Part shown: one piece after another, positions 49,703-60,977 of the stretch
How positions within the stretch are numbered: the first letter of the stretch is position 1
How the letters are laid out: each line of letters begins with the position of its first letter
From: Anastatus disparis
Taxonomy: Eukaryota; Arthropoda; Insecta; Hymenoptera; Eupelmidae
Reading direction: 5' to 3'
DNA length: 64,000 nucleotides
NCBI GenBank assembly: GCA_017163975.1
Contig: JAFFSR010000239.1
Location: forward strand, 3,410,001 to 3,474,000
Notes under the pieces: model-generated
What the model saw: the letters and a program-made list of their open reading frames with translations, nothing else
Told to the model about the DNA's origin: nothing
Databases searched by the model: none
Program-made: the position numbers and the translations under genes

Positions 49703-52700
49703 CCTTTTTGCCTCTCTACCTCCTCTTTTATATAGTATGTATATATAAATGTATATAACGTATACCTGGTGTATAGATATATTTTCATCGAATATACAAC
49801 GTTCTATACAGTCAACTTTCGGCTATCCTCGGCTATCCTCGACCTAAGTAAGCCGCAAGGGCTTCTTTCTTTTTCTTTTTTTTTTTTTTTAATTTTAAAG
49901 GTATTTTTATTTTTTAGCAGGCTGTAAGCATTTTAGAATTTTAGAGAGGGTTTCTTTCTCTCTGTTGCTCTGAATAGATGGATTTTTGTTACCTGCATCG
50001 CGCAACCATATTCATTCATAATATAAAATTAAATGTATGTGTGTATATACATGTATATTAGACACCCGCATAATATATAAAGCGCGTCCAAGGTCATATA
50101 CTCTCTCTCTCTCTCATCGACTCTGTTAGTTTTGTTTCAACAAAAGTTTTATGTGCTTTTTAGACTGAGCCTTATGGTTAATCTTATACGGAAAAGAAGA
50201 GAGAAAAAGAATTGAAAAAAAAAAGGAGTGAGGGAGAGAGAAAGAGAAAGAAGCGGAAATACGCTCATCGGAATACAGAACAGGCTTTTGTGGAAACAGT
50301 AGAGCTCCGATAAAGGCTACGTTTTTCCTTATCGAGAAAATAATTAGATTTACCTTGGCCTGTGTATTATACGACTCTCTTTCGCTCTCTCTCTCTCTCT
50401 GTTTCTGTATTTCGACTATGTATATTAAACTTCTATATAATATGTATATGTAGTGTAACGGTCTCTTTTTCTCTCTTTCTTTTACTTTGTTTCTTCAATT
50501 TATACATACATACATACATATATATAAATGTGTGTTGTTTGGTACTCGAACCGGTTTCGGCGCTCGGTTCGCACAAGAGCGCGCGAGGTTTGATTTTCAA
50601 ATGCGCCTCGTGAAGAAATATATACATATATATGCACATACTTCTATTCTCAAATATTATATAGATATATAAATGTTTTATTTTTGGATTTCTCTGTCCC
50701 TTTCTCCAAGCAAAGAGAGACTGTCGTCATTATTTTGTTTGCCAGAGCAAAGCTGAGAAGGTATAAGGCATACTAACTTACTGGTATATGTATGTGTATG
50801 TGTATAACTCGTATCATACACAGTGTGCACAACCCGCAAAAGCCCGGCACTGAGTCATCGCTCTCTCAGTCATCATGAAGTTGATGTACGTTTAGACTTA
50901 TAGTTGCTTTTTTCTTTTTGGTTATTTTCATTTTTTTTTTCTTTTTTTTTCATTTAATGAACTTGCTTTGGTTTCGACAATTTTTTTTCATTCATACTTT
51001 GGCATTCAATTTTTGCTGTAATATTTTTTTTCGTTTTTAAGATACCTTAACCCCTCGTAATTTACAGTATTAGTGTACCCAGAAAATAATTATATTAATT
51101 ATTATTTTCTATCACTCTATTTTAAGAAAATATATAATTATAATTATTAAATATCGCGATATATGTCCCTATAATCTCACACTAATCATTAAAAATTTTT
51201 CACATAATAATTCTAGAACAACCTTATTGTAAAATATTTTGATTTATTTTTATTAATTGCACGCAGCAAGTGCTGCTGCAGGTCGTTTTTCGCAATAGTG
51301 ACTAGTGTATTTATTTTTGTTAAAATTCTTCCATGGCTTTAGATATAACCGATGATTCAATTGCTATTTTTAATGAAAACTTTAAATAATTTTAGAAAAT
51401 ATTTTAACAATAATTTTTAACAAACAATTTTTATTACATGCAATAAATATTAAGCAATATTAAAGTTTAACCTTGTAAAAAAAAATAATTTAATGAAACA
51501 TCAGTCAGCGGATATACGATCATATATATATTAAACTTGGAACTGTTTATAAATATAAAAAGCTGACGGTAATACATTTGCATATAAACAAAGTAAGTTC
51601 CAATAAGAAAAAAAAATATTACATTATTGTTTGTCATATTAAGCAGTTTCAGGGGTAAACGAACCTTTTTAAATTTTAAATTTTAAATTCGCGATATAAC
51701 AAGTTGTTTGTTTACAAAATATTTTTCATACCTATTGGAATTTAATTGTTATCAAACAAAACAATACGAAAAAAAAAATACTAAAAATACGCAAATAAAA
51801 TATGAAACTGTTCGAGCATATTACATTATATATTTAAAAAAATAAAAAAAAAGAACATATATTAATGTCAATGAATCGGCTTGCTTTGCAAAACGTGCTT
51901 AAAGTCCATTGTTCGTAATACTATGTTATACATATATAGAATTTCAGCTGATAAGAATAACAAGGTAAGTCTAGCATGATTTGATGACTAATAGCCCGGT
52001 ATATATAGGTACGCATGTAGCAGACCGTAAAATAATTTTTATGCGATGGCTTTGTCTTAAAAAAAATCTTTTATTCTTAATTTAATGTTGTCCTTTAGAA
52101 CATTTTTTCTTATTAATATAAAAAAAGACATTATAGGATTGTTTTTAATTACTATGGAAAAAAAAGCTAAAAATTCACCGCAGTTACAATAATAATCCCC
52201 TAGCGTAAAGTGTAGGAATCAATGCTTGAGGAATAATATACATAGAGAAAGATAGAAAGAAAGAGAGAAATGAAAAGAAGAAGCATCGTGTTACCAAGTC
52301 TAAGCTCGACCTCCTTTTTGCGCAAAATAAAAAAGAAGAAAAAAGAGAACTTACATAAAGAATATCCAAAAACTGACTAAACTAAAAGAGAGAAAAAATA
52401 AACTTTTCCAACGTATTTCTTATCTTTATTCCTCTCCAATAACTTGGAGCTAAACAAAGCTTAAATTTTTTCTTCATCTCTTTCCCTTACCCCTTCTACT
52501 TTAATACATGCACCATAATCAGCTGGCTTTTATCATAACAATTTTTCCCCTCTCTCTCTCTCTCTCTTATAATCTCTTGTAATTAAAAAAGTTTTGCTGG
52601 ATTAACTCTTCAAGAGGCATTTTGTTGTTACAGAATGATGAAAACAATAAATGTAGTTTCATTGAGATTAATCAGGTGTGCTATATGATAACACTTTCTC

Positions 52701-53299
52701 TCTCTCTCATACACACAAACCATCTCTTCTCTCTTGTGTTCTAAGTGTTAGGTCTAACCTGTACATGCTGATGCATGTGTGTGTTGTTTGTATGTATATG
52801 TGAGTTGATGTGTCTGTATATGTGGAGAAGTAAGTATATAAAGTTCCACGCGGTCTCGTTCGTTACGCAATCCGGAGGGACGAAAATAATCTTTACGGAA
52901 AGCCGACCGATGGAAGAAGAAAGCTTGATATATATGGAAAAGAGCAATGATGCAGCTAAAAAAGGGAGCTAATATTAAGCCACTATGCAAAATAAAAGCA
53001 ACCAAAGAAAGAGAGAAAACTGTCCAGAGCATGCGATAAAGTAGCCCCAAACAAGTGGATTGCTTGAACGAAAAAAAAAAAAATTGAATAATCTTACGAT
53101 AAGCAAAAGTAATGTGATCAATATAAAGTGAGATTGATTAAAAGTTGTTAAAGTGATGAATCTATGCGTGAAAAAGACAAGTTAAATAGGATGACAGAAA
53201 AATAAAAAGGTTTTTATTAAGTAATGAATAGGCAAGAAAAAAAAATAAAGAAAGGAAAAAAGTTGTAGTGTTTTTTTTGTTGTTATTCGAAAAGCTTAC
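49697..53299. other. Intron region between Mob2 exons B and C, no other gene seen
   Basis: AT-rich with CT, TATA and TACA repeats (for example tacatacatacatacata near 50503). Short open frames at 50362, 52741 and 52775 are not convincing. Confidence 0.4.
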
Positions 53300-53392
53300 C
53301 CCATAAACCAGTCGACGGTATCGCGGAGGTATTCGGGTAGCCTATCCAGTTTGACTGATGTTCTTGCGGGCTTCAGAGCACCGCGTTGGTGT
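53300..53392 (-). CDS. Mob2: Candidate upstream coding exon of Mob2 with VDWFMG motif (exon C)
   Basis: On the minus strand one frame reads RTSVKLDRLPEYLRDTVDWF then MG, up to a strong donor gg|gtaagc in phase 2. Joined to the common exon at 39007 it gives TVDWFMGKARRKEKD, resembling the vertebrate MOB2 N-terminus (MDWLMGK...). Two acceptors are possible: taacccag (exon start 53392, entering in phase 2) or ctgaag (start 53370, phase 0). No ATG precedes DWF in frame, so either a further 5' exon supplies the start or translation begins at the Met of WFMG. The stretch is GC-rich and coding-like, unlike everything around it. It lies 14 kb from the rest of Mob2. Confidence 0.6.
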
Positions 53393-54196
53393 CTGGGTTA
53401 GGATAGGCCAACGATCCTCCTCTTATTTTTATATTATCTCCCTCTTCCTCGTTGTTTTAAAATTTTGATTAAAAAAATTATTTTTCTTATAAATAAAAAG
53501 AAAAAAAATCCACCCGTTATTATTATTAATTTTTTTATACTACGCTTTTTTTTATCGAAAAACAAGCGTGCGCGAAATACGAGTTCACGCACACTTGTAC
53601 ATAAGAACGATAAAACACTGGCACCGACGATGATGATGGCCAGCACCACTACTGCACGGCACTAATAGCGCAATCTGATCATCCGCGCTACTTATACTAC
53701 TAATCGTCGTCGAGTCTAACATGGCGAGGTTTTCTTCCTTCTTCTTTGTTTTTTTTTTCTCTTTTTCTTTCTTTTTCTTTTCTTTCTTTAAAAAGAGAAG
53801 GGTATTATAAAACGCTGCTATTGCTTGGTTATAAAGCAGTGGCTATTAGACTTGGACACCTGTTTTTTTTCTTCTTTTAACAATTTCTTCCCTTTATTAT
53901 TTCTTAAACTTCAGCTCCTCTTTCCTTCGATTAAACTTTGATGTAACTCGGATGAGAAACTCACTACGCATCACTACGTGATTTTTTAATTTTTTGTAAA
54001 ACGCAAACTTTCTAGTGTAGCACACAGAGAGACACAAGACGCTTACACAATATTACATATATATATTCTAATATTTAAAAACAAACTGACACTTTATTTT
54101 TTCTCTTATTTTCTTATAAAAAAATCTTTTTTGTTTTTTCAATCACGAGGACGATGTGCTAAGGCTGCTGCTACTGCTGCTGCTATTGCTACTTAC

Positions 54197-54250
54197 GATA
54201 ACAACAAGGAGCTGCTGCTCAACTGAGCAGCGCAGCTGATCCGACGACAT
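54197..54250 (-). CDS. Possible start exon upstream of Mob2 exon C
   Basis: The minus strand has an ATG (54250) with MSSDQLRCSVEQQLLVVI and a consensus donor (atc, then gtaagt) in phase 0. It would fit the acceptor at 53370 in phase. The sequence is partly a CAG/CTG-rich low-complexity run, so this is tentative. Confidence 0.3.
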
Positions 54251-57200
54251 TTTCTCTCGGTATAGTCGCCGCATCGCTGATCGCTGCTCTTCGCTCTCTC
54301 TTTTTTTATTTTCACTTCGTTTATTATTATCTTTTCTTTCCTCTTCTTTCCTTTTTCTTCCTGCAAAATTAACTATTCCTTCCTTAAACTTTCTGAGTTT
54401 ATTTCTTTCGTTTATATCGCGTAAACAACAGCAGAGGCTAGAGCAGTTGGACTTGTTCTAGATTTGCCTATAGACTGGGCCAGTTAACTTCACTGGCTAT
54501 ATTACGCTTCTGCTCGTTCGCTCGCAACTTGCATTCGGCCCCGCTCTCTGCGAAGAGAGTGCGTGTCTATGCTCTTCTCTTACTATCTTTCGTCTCTTCC
54601 TCTATCTCTCGCTCTCTCTTTATTCGAGTTTCAGTCGATGTCCAAAAAGTTATGCCGAAGCGCCAACATTTCAATCGTTCCATTCTACTGCTCAACAATG
54701 TTCCGTTCCTTGTACTGTTGTATCTTATAATGGCTAAATTATCATGGCTTTCTGCCTTATCAACCTCAATGGATCTTTCCTGCAGATGTCGTTACAATAC
54801 TGATTCACTACTGCCGGTATACTTGAACATTATTGTCTGCTTTATTGTTTTACCAACATTTATTTCAAATACTTTATCTTTTGATATATATTTTTTACCA
54901 AATAAGTTAAAATCAATCAGCCGGTAAATAATGTCTTTTAAACTGAGCATTTAAATGGATAATTTTTTAAAGGCTGTTACAGTCACTGTATTATTTATTA
55001 TATTAATATTTCGTCTGAACTTCATCGCATGTAATACAATCGAGTGTTCAATAATTAATGATTCATTTTTTGCATCCATGCTATAGCTGATATTGGGTGG
55101 AACTTGATCTTCTGAAAGTTTTTTTTTTTGTCTGTTATCAAAATACATTTATTCGAATTAATAATAATTTAAATTTAGAATTATAACTGTATACAGAAAC
55201 GCATAAAATTTCTGATGAAATTTTTCGAAAAGTATTAAAAAGAAATACTCTTTTTTCTGTAAGAGTTAAATAAATATTATGAAAGTACCATTCGAAATTT
55301 AAAATTCTACGCTAAGCTCAAGGAAAAATAACGAGTTTTCCAATCTTATACCCAATGTTTTTCCATCTCAAAAATTTTTTTTTTATTAGAATTTGATTAT
55401 TAGAATTTTTTAAAAATATACATGAATTACATTTTCGCTAAACCAAAACACGAATGTTCAAAAGAATATTTTCATTTAGCAAGATTTGAAAAATATAGAA
55501 ATTTTTATTATTAAATTTTCAAATATTTAAAAAAGCATTTTTTCAACGTTACATTAAAACGTTCCAAATTACGAGTAAAAATTTTTATGCCGAAACTTTA
55601 GTTATATTTACTTTTTTTTTAAATAATTAAATTTTGGAATTTATTTTAATTTCCAATGCCGATGCGTTAGTCGATCATAATTGTTGATCCTAACTTTTTC
55701 GTTATTTTTCTCGTACGAATTAATTACTTTTTAATTTAAACAATGCGAAAGGTCTAATTACTCGTTATTTATTCTAGGAAGTAATTATTTTAGATTTTTT
55801 TACTAGTAAAAATATAATAAAGCTGAGATTGAAATATTTAAATTAAAAAAATATCTTCATAAAGCTCAAGTTGTACAAATGATATAAAGGAATGAATATA
55901 TAAAGATAAAAACGGTATTTATATTCTTTTCGCATTCTTAGCTAAATTTTTGCGTTATTTAATTATTCATATAAGGATTTGAGTATCCCAAAAGAATTTT
56001 CTTTTTATTAAAAAGGTTTAATCTCCAGCTTTAATATATTTCCAATGAAAAATCTTCTAAAATAATTATTTTAAATTCTGTATGCACCATAAAGTAGATG
56101 CAATTCTTTTTTTTTTAAGTTTTGAAAATCCAACAAAATAGCTCACAATTTTTATGAATTATGAGCTATTATGAGCTGTCATGATTATTTTTCAGTAGTG
56201 ATCTAAATAATCGACATTTAGTTGAAACTTGGTAACATTATTCGTTATTCATTTTTTTGCTTCACAATGTAAACATATGGCTAGAGATAAGCACTATCGC
56301 CGTATATATCTGACTCATATGAAATGTTTCATAAATTTTAATAAATAAAAATGCTACATTTTCTATAATGAAATTAATGCTTACCCTATTAAATGCTTTC
56401 AGAATAATCAAAATACTTTTATTTTTTTTTGATAAATTATTATTTAGAGTGTAAAATGCTATATAACCCACATTTTGGAAATGTCGCCAAATATCGTTTT
56501 CTTTCTCTCTTTCTTCTATTACAGAAAACGACTTTACCAAGTCATCTTAAATGTATTATTTTGGCAATGTTTTATTGAATATTTTAATGAAAAGCCTTAT
56601 AACATGCGTTGAAACTTTGAGGGTTGAATCATCAAATATTTTTTTATTTAATATCACAAGATTGTTTGAATGTGTCATTTCTAAGAGGTTTTATTAATGA
56701 TTTCAAACGCGGTTTCATTTAACCTCCTTGTTAAACCTCCTATTTTTTTCCTTATATTTCTCAGTTATTAGTATAATAAGGTATGCCGAAAAAAGGCGTG
56801 TGAGTTCAAAATACACTAAACTATCATAATCCCAAACTTTAGCAATTTCTGTCATTATTTTATTTAACGGGGCAACGTCCTCAATATTTCTTCCTTAGTA
56901 GTGAGAAAAAAGAACTATGTACAATATTAAATTTCCTAAAATATTAATAACTCTTTATTACTAATAATCGTGTTCATATAATAATTGTCCAAAGTGAAAA
57001 GTTGCAAAAAAAGTTATCTTTAACATATTATGTCAAAAGTTATTTTGTTTTGATGAGATTATAAGAAGCAAGAAAGAAAGGAAGGAAGGAAGAAATAAAG
57101 AAAAGAAAGTGTGGCCATATATGTAAAAAGGGGAGTGAAGTTCTTTTATGTTGTTAAGATAGGGGCTCGTCGTGTCTTTTTTTTTCTTGGCATATATCGG

Positions 57201-59289
57201 TAACGGTATTGCTATACAACGAAAAAAAAAGAAAAGAAAAAAGCTCCAAATCGAATAAAAAAGGGCGGAGAGCAGGGAAAAAAGACGTCAAATGTACAAG
57301 TATAGTATGCTTGAAAAAAAAAAAAAACGTATGTATTAGAAAAACATGATGAAGACATCAATAAAAGGCTGCCTCGAGCTCTAATAAGAAAGAAGAAAAA
57401 GGAAAAAACGGAAACAATGCCAACCGTTTATAGTTGTATTTCAACTTTGAACATTATTGCTATATGTTAGTGCAAATAATAAAAACAAAGGATAATAAAT
57501 TACAATTTACGATCTTTGCGTATTAAGATGAGTTTTCACATCTTTCTAAGGATTAGCATTTGCATTTTTCTAATACACTTTGCAAGCGTAATTCGTTTGT
57601 TTACTTAAATCCTGTAAAAAGTTTTACATTACTAAAGGAAATTAAATTTGAAAGTTTGTAACTGTCAGAGTGCAGAGTATAGTAAATGAAAAAGTCTGGC
57701 ACTCCAAGCATTTCATAAAATAATGATTTTTTCACAAATAATTTTTAGATAAAATCTAAGTGTTTCAATATTTTCCTCTTCAACTCCTATATAAAATTAA
57801 ATCTCGAGCACATGCTTTCATTTTTTATCGAAAAGGTACTTTTCAAAATATAAAATACCATTTAAAAAACTATGTAAAATAGAATACTCTTCACCACTTG
57901 ATCCACCCACCTTTGTTTACTGTAGTAGTAAAATCACTTTAGCAATAATTGATTTAAAGTTAATCAAAAAATTTTGAAAAAATTTGAATATAATTTTTAT
58001 ATAATAGAAAAAATATTTTTAAAACAAAAATAATAAATTAAAAAATTTTTATTTAATAGTTTGGCTATAAAAAAAAAGTTGTAATGAATGGGTTAAGTTA
58101 GGTAAGAGTTATTATAAATTTTAGCAAGATTTCTATAAAAAGTACATTGAATGGGTTAAACGAGGCAGAATTAACATACAGAATATCACATAGCGGTCGA
58201 CGCTATTTCAAATATCGGAGCAGCAGGTGATTATTAACCTCAAAGTAAATAAAAGCGCGAAAGATTAAAGGTCAATTTTAACTAATTAGCTTTTCAGTTA
58301 ATTAGAAAGTTTATTTAAATAATTGTTATTAAAAAGTATTGATTGATAATCAAATTGAAAAATTTAATTATAAAACAAAAAAAACAATAAATATTTTAAA
58401 TGTGATATTAAATAACTAAATAATAATTTTTATTTTCATATGTATTTGTTCAATTTTATTCAAAAGTATTATGAATATCAGAAAAAAAAATTTAATTTAG
58501 CAAAATAAAATGTTCTTTCAATTTCTTGTATTTATGCGCTATTTAGTATAGACAGCTGTTGATAGTGATACACAACAAACATCGTAACTTACATGTGGCC
58601 TGCAACGAGCCACAACCTGCCTCACAGTAGGGCTCGTGTGCAGCCCTTTTAAATGTTTTGTTTTTTTTTATTTTTCTTATTATATAACCCGACGTATATA
58701 CTTTTTAATAATCAATACAGTTTCTCAAATGAAAAATTTATTTTATTCTGAATGAAATTTCAAATTAAAGTTAGGGTGCCGCACGTGTTCCACTTTCCCT
58801 TTAATAGGTCACAAATTGTCGAGTTGAATACCATGCCTAAATCAATCAGATGCTTGCATCGAATATAGAACTCAGCCAATCTAAATTTTTAGAGGCTTCA
58901 ATTTTAACCTGCTCTTCTGTTTACATACATATGATATATATGCTTGTGTAAGATTAATTGAGACCTTCATCTTATATTTAAAGGTTTATACGTCGTTTGT
59001 ATGAGCAGTTTTAAAATTTATGTAAATTTCAATATTATATGTATTATAAAGAAACTTTTATTAAAATTTTTTATTTATAACTTTTGTTATTAGCAATCTT
59101 GATAAAAAAGTTATTTATACTTTTAGAAATTTTTTCATCATGATAAAAGTAATCAAATAAAATAAAAAAAAGTTTTTTTATTCATATCAGTTAGCTATGA
59201 CTCTTTTCATCAATGAAATAAATTAGTTTCCTTTTTAAATATAAAAGTATGATTATTGTAGCATGAAAATAAATATATATTTTTATACA

Positions 59290-59530
59290 CAGAAAAAATA
59301 GTAAAATTGTGCATTTTGTGTAAATTGATGTGAAATACACAAATTGCGTTTTAATGAATTACAAATATTCTATGTAATTAAAAGACACAATTTATGTCTT
59401 GATTTACACACGTTTTATGTAAAATTTATAAAAAATTTATGTAAAATTAGTAAACACAATTAATGCACAGAATTTGTGTAAAATAATTTTCAAAAGAAGA
59501 ATGTAATGTGTAAAATATAATATTACACAA
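59290..59530. repeat. GTGTAAA/TTTACAC-rich repetitive segment
   Basis: Many scattered direct and inverted copies of TGTGTAAA and TACACA begin at a tacacagaaaaaa string. This resembles a decayed short inverted-repeat element. Boundaries are uncertain. Confidence 0.3.
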
Positions 59531-59652
59531 TATTTGCATATTTTATTTTTCTTGTTGAATTTTAAGTACACATCGTAAGTTTAAAATTCACCTGATTTAA
59601 CATTGTAGATAAAAAATGTTTTACAATTTTTTACGAAATGATTTTTACTTTA

Positions 59653-59679
59653 ATTTAATTGATTTAATTGATTTAATTG
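59653..59679. repeat. 9-bp tandem repeat (ATTTAATTG)3
   Basis: Three exact copies followed by a partial, diverged fourth. Confidence 0.8.
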
Positions 59680-59941
59680 ATTTATTTAATTAGTTGATTT
59701 TTTTCACTCAAATGTAATAAAATCATAAATAAATACACATACATAATTTTGATGCATATGATATTAATAGCTTATTTTTTTCAAAATAGTTGAAGTCACT
59801 CTGAGATAAAAGATCTTTAGAAACAAAAAGAACCCAAAAAGAAAAAAAAAAGAAACCAACTTCCAGAAATTTTGAAAAATTTATTTTCATTAAATATTTA
59901 TTTGCTCACAGTTTGAGGTTTATTTGATTTTTTTGTTTAAT

Positions 59942-60066
59942 TTAACGTCGCATGTAACGTAGTTACAGCAGTGCTTGTATCAATCGGTCGAGAGCGGGAA
60001 TTCGAACTCGAAACCTCGAAATTATGAATCCATCGCTCTACTTAATGAAACACTAATAAGACCTCT
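59942..60066 (-). mobile_element. tRNA-headed SINE-like element, copy 3
   Basis: The most decayed copy. It keeps the B box (GAGTTCGAATTCC, 59997-60009), TTGATACAAGCACTGCTGTAA and TTACATG of the family body, and an AGGTC start at about 60062. The A box is damaged and the 3' hairpin part is shortened. Same orientation as copies 1 and 2. Confidence 0.65.
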
Positions 60067-60257
60067 TGTGGTTTATTTATTTCAATAAAATATATTTATC
60101 CGCTTACAGTCAGTTGATTCAAAGGAAACCGATTTTATGCTCAATCAATATAGATCGTTATTAAGACATACAACAAGAAGAATTTCTACTACATTGCAAG
60201 TGAAATTCACTTTACTTAAAAATCGAATTTCTCCTTACAGTGCAAGTATCGTATAAA

Positions 60258-60575
60258 GCATGATAATAGTACTTTTATGAAATTTGATAAATTATATTCA
60301 ATTACTTTGATTTAAGCGATATTCTTGAATACTCAAAAGTTTTCAGTTGTTTTAATTTGTTTTCGTATCAATTATCAGTAAATGATAAATTTCGCATTTT
60401 ACATGTGATATTTTAAGCATAATAAAAGAGCCTTCATGAAATTTGATATATTGTATTCAATCACTTTGATTTAAGCGATATTCATGAATATTCAAAAGTT
60501 TTCCGTTATTTTAATTTTTTTGTATCAATTATCAGTACGTGATAAATTTTAAAATTTATACATTACAGGAATAAA
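60258..60575. repeat. Tandem duplication of about 159 bp
   Basis: Two consecutive diverged copies (60258-60417 and 60418-60575). Both contain atgaaatttgata, actttgatttaagcgatatt, caaaagtttt and tatcaattatcagta in the same order at an offset of about 159 bp. Confidence 0.75.
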
Positions 60576-60862
60576 ATTTCGTTGAAACAACAAAAATTAT
60601 ATAAAATTCAACAATTAGGTATTAAAAATATTATTTCTATAAAAATTATTTTATTTTAAAATTAATCTTCAAATATAAATTTATCATTACAAAATATAGT
60701 ATGACAATAACAGCAAAAAGTAAGTTTCATATACGTCTTCGGAATACGTCGTAAAAATAATGAAGTTTGTCAACAAGAAACTTTCTGAATACAGTGTAAT
60801 CATAATCAAATTAAGAAGATAATTGTTTTTCCACGTCTCTTGTTCTACATAACTTTTGGAAG

Positions 60863-60868
60863 TTTATT
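60863..60868 (-). terminator. Poly-A signal of the dynein gene
   Basis: AATAAA on the minus strand (TTTATT on plus) about 110 nt beyond the stop codon. Confidence 0.45.
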
Positions 60869-60977
60869 TAACTTACATATGTGCAAGAAAGAAATTATTC
60901 CAGTATACAAGAGCCTTGGCCATTGTTAAGAGCAAAAAAAGAAAAAGAAATAAAATAATTTCTTAAGAAATGTGTCG

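Larger units (their letters stand above)
54251..59941. other. Gap between Mob2 and dynein, no gene seen
   Basis: The part 54280-54800 is less AT-rich and could be the Mob2 upstream promoter. A 91-residue open frame from ATG 54652 on the plus strand is hydrophobic but unrecognised. The rest is AT-rich, with poly-A/T, (GAAA)n-like tracts near 57070-57110 and no exon signals. Confidence 0.4.

Noticed and set aside
53340..53409. Stem of gcctatcc and ggataggc across Mob2 exon C as an RNA structure
   Set aside because: Only eight pairs over a 54-base loop; the GC-rich block is better explained as a coding exon.
53434..53649. Hydrophobic minus-strand frame upstream of Mob2 exon C
   Set aside because: Starts at GTG, decays into poly-Lys/Phe, and has no donor in phase with exon C.
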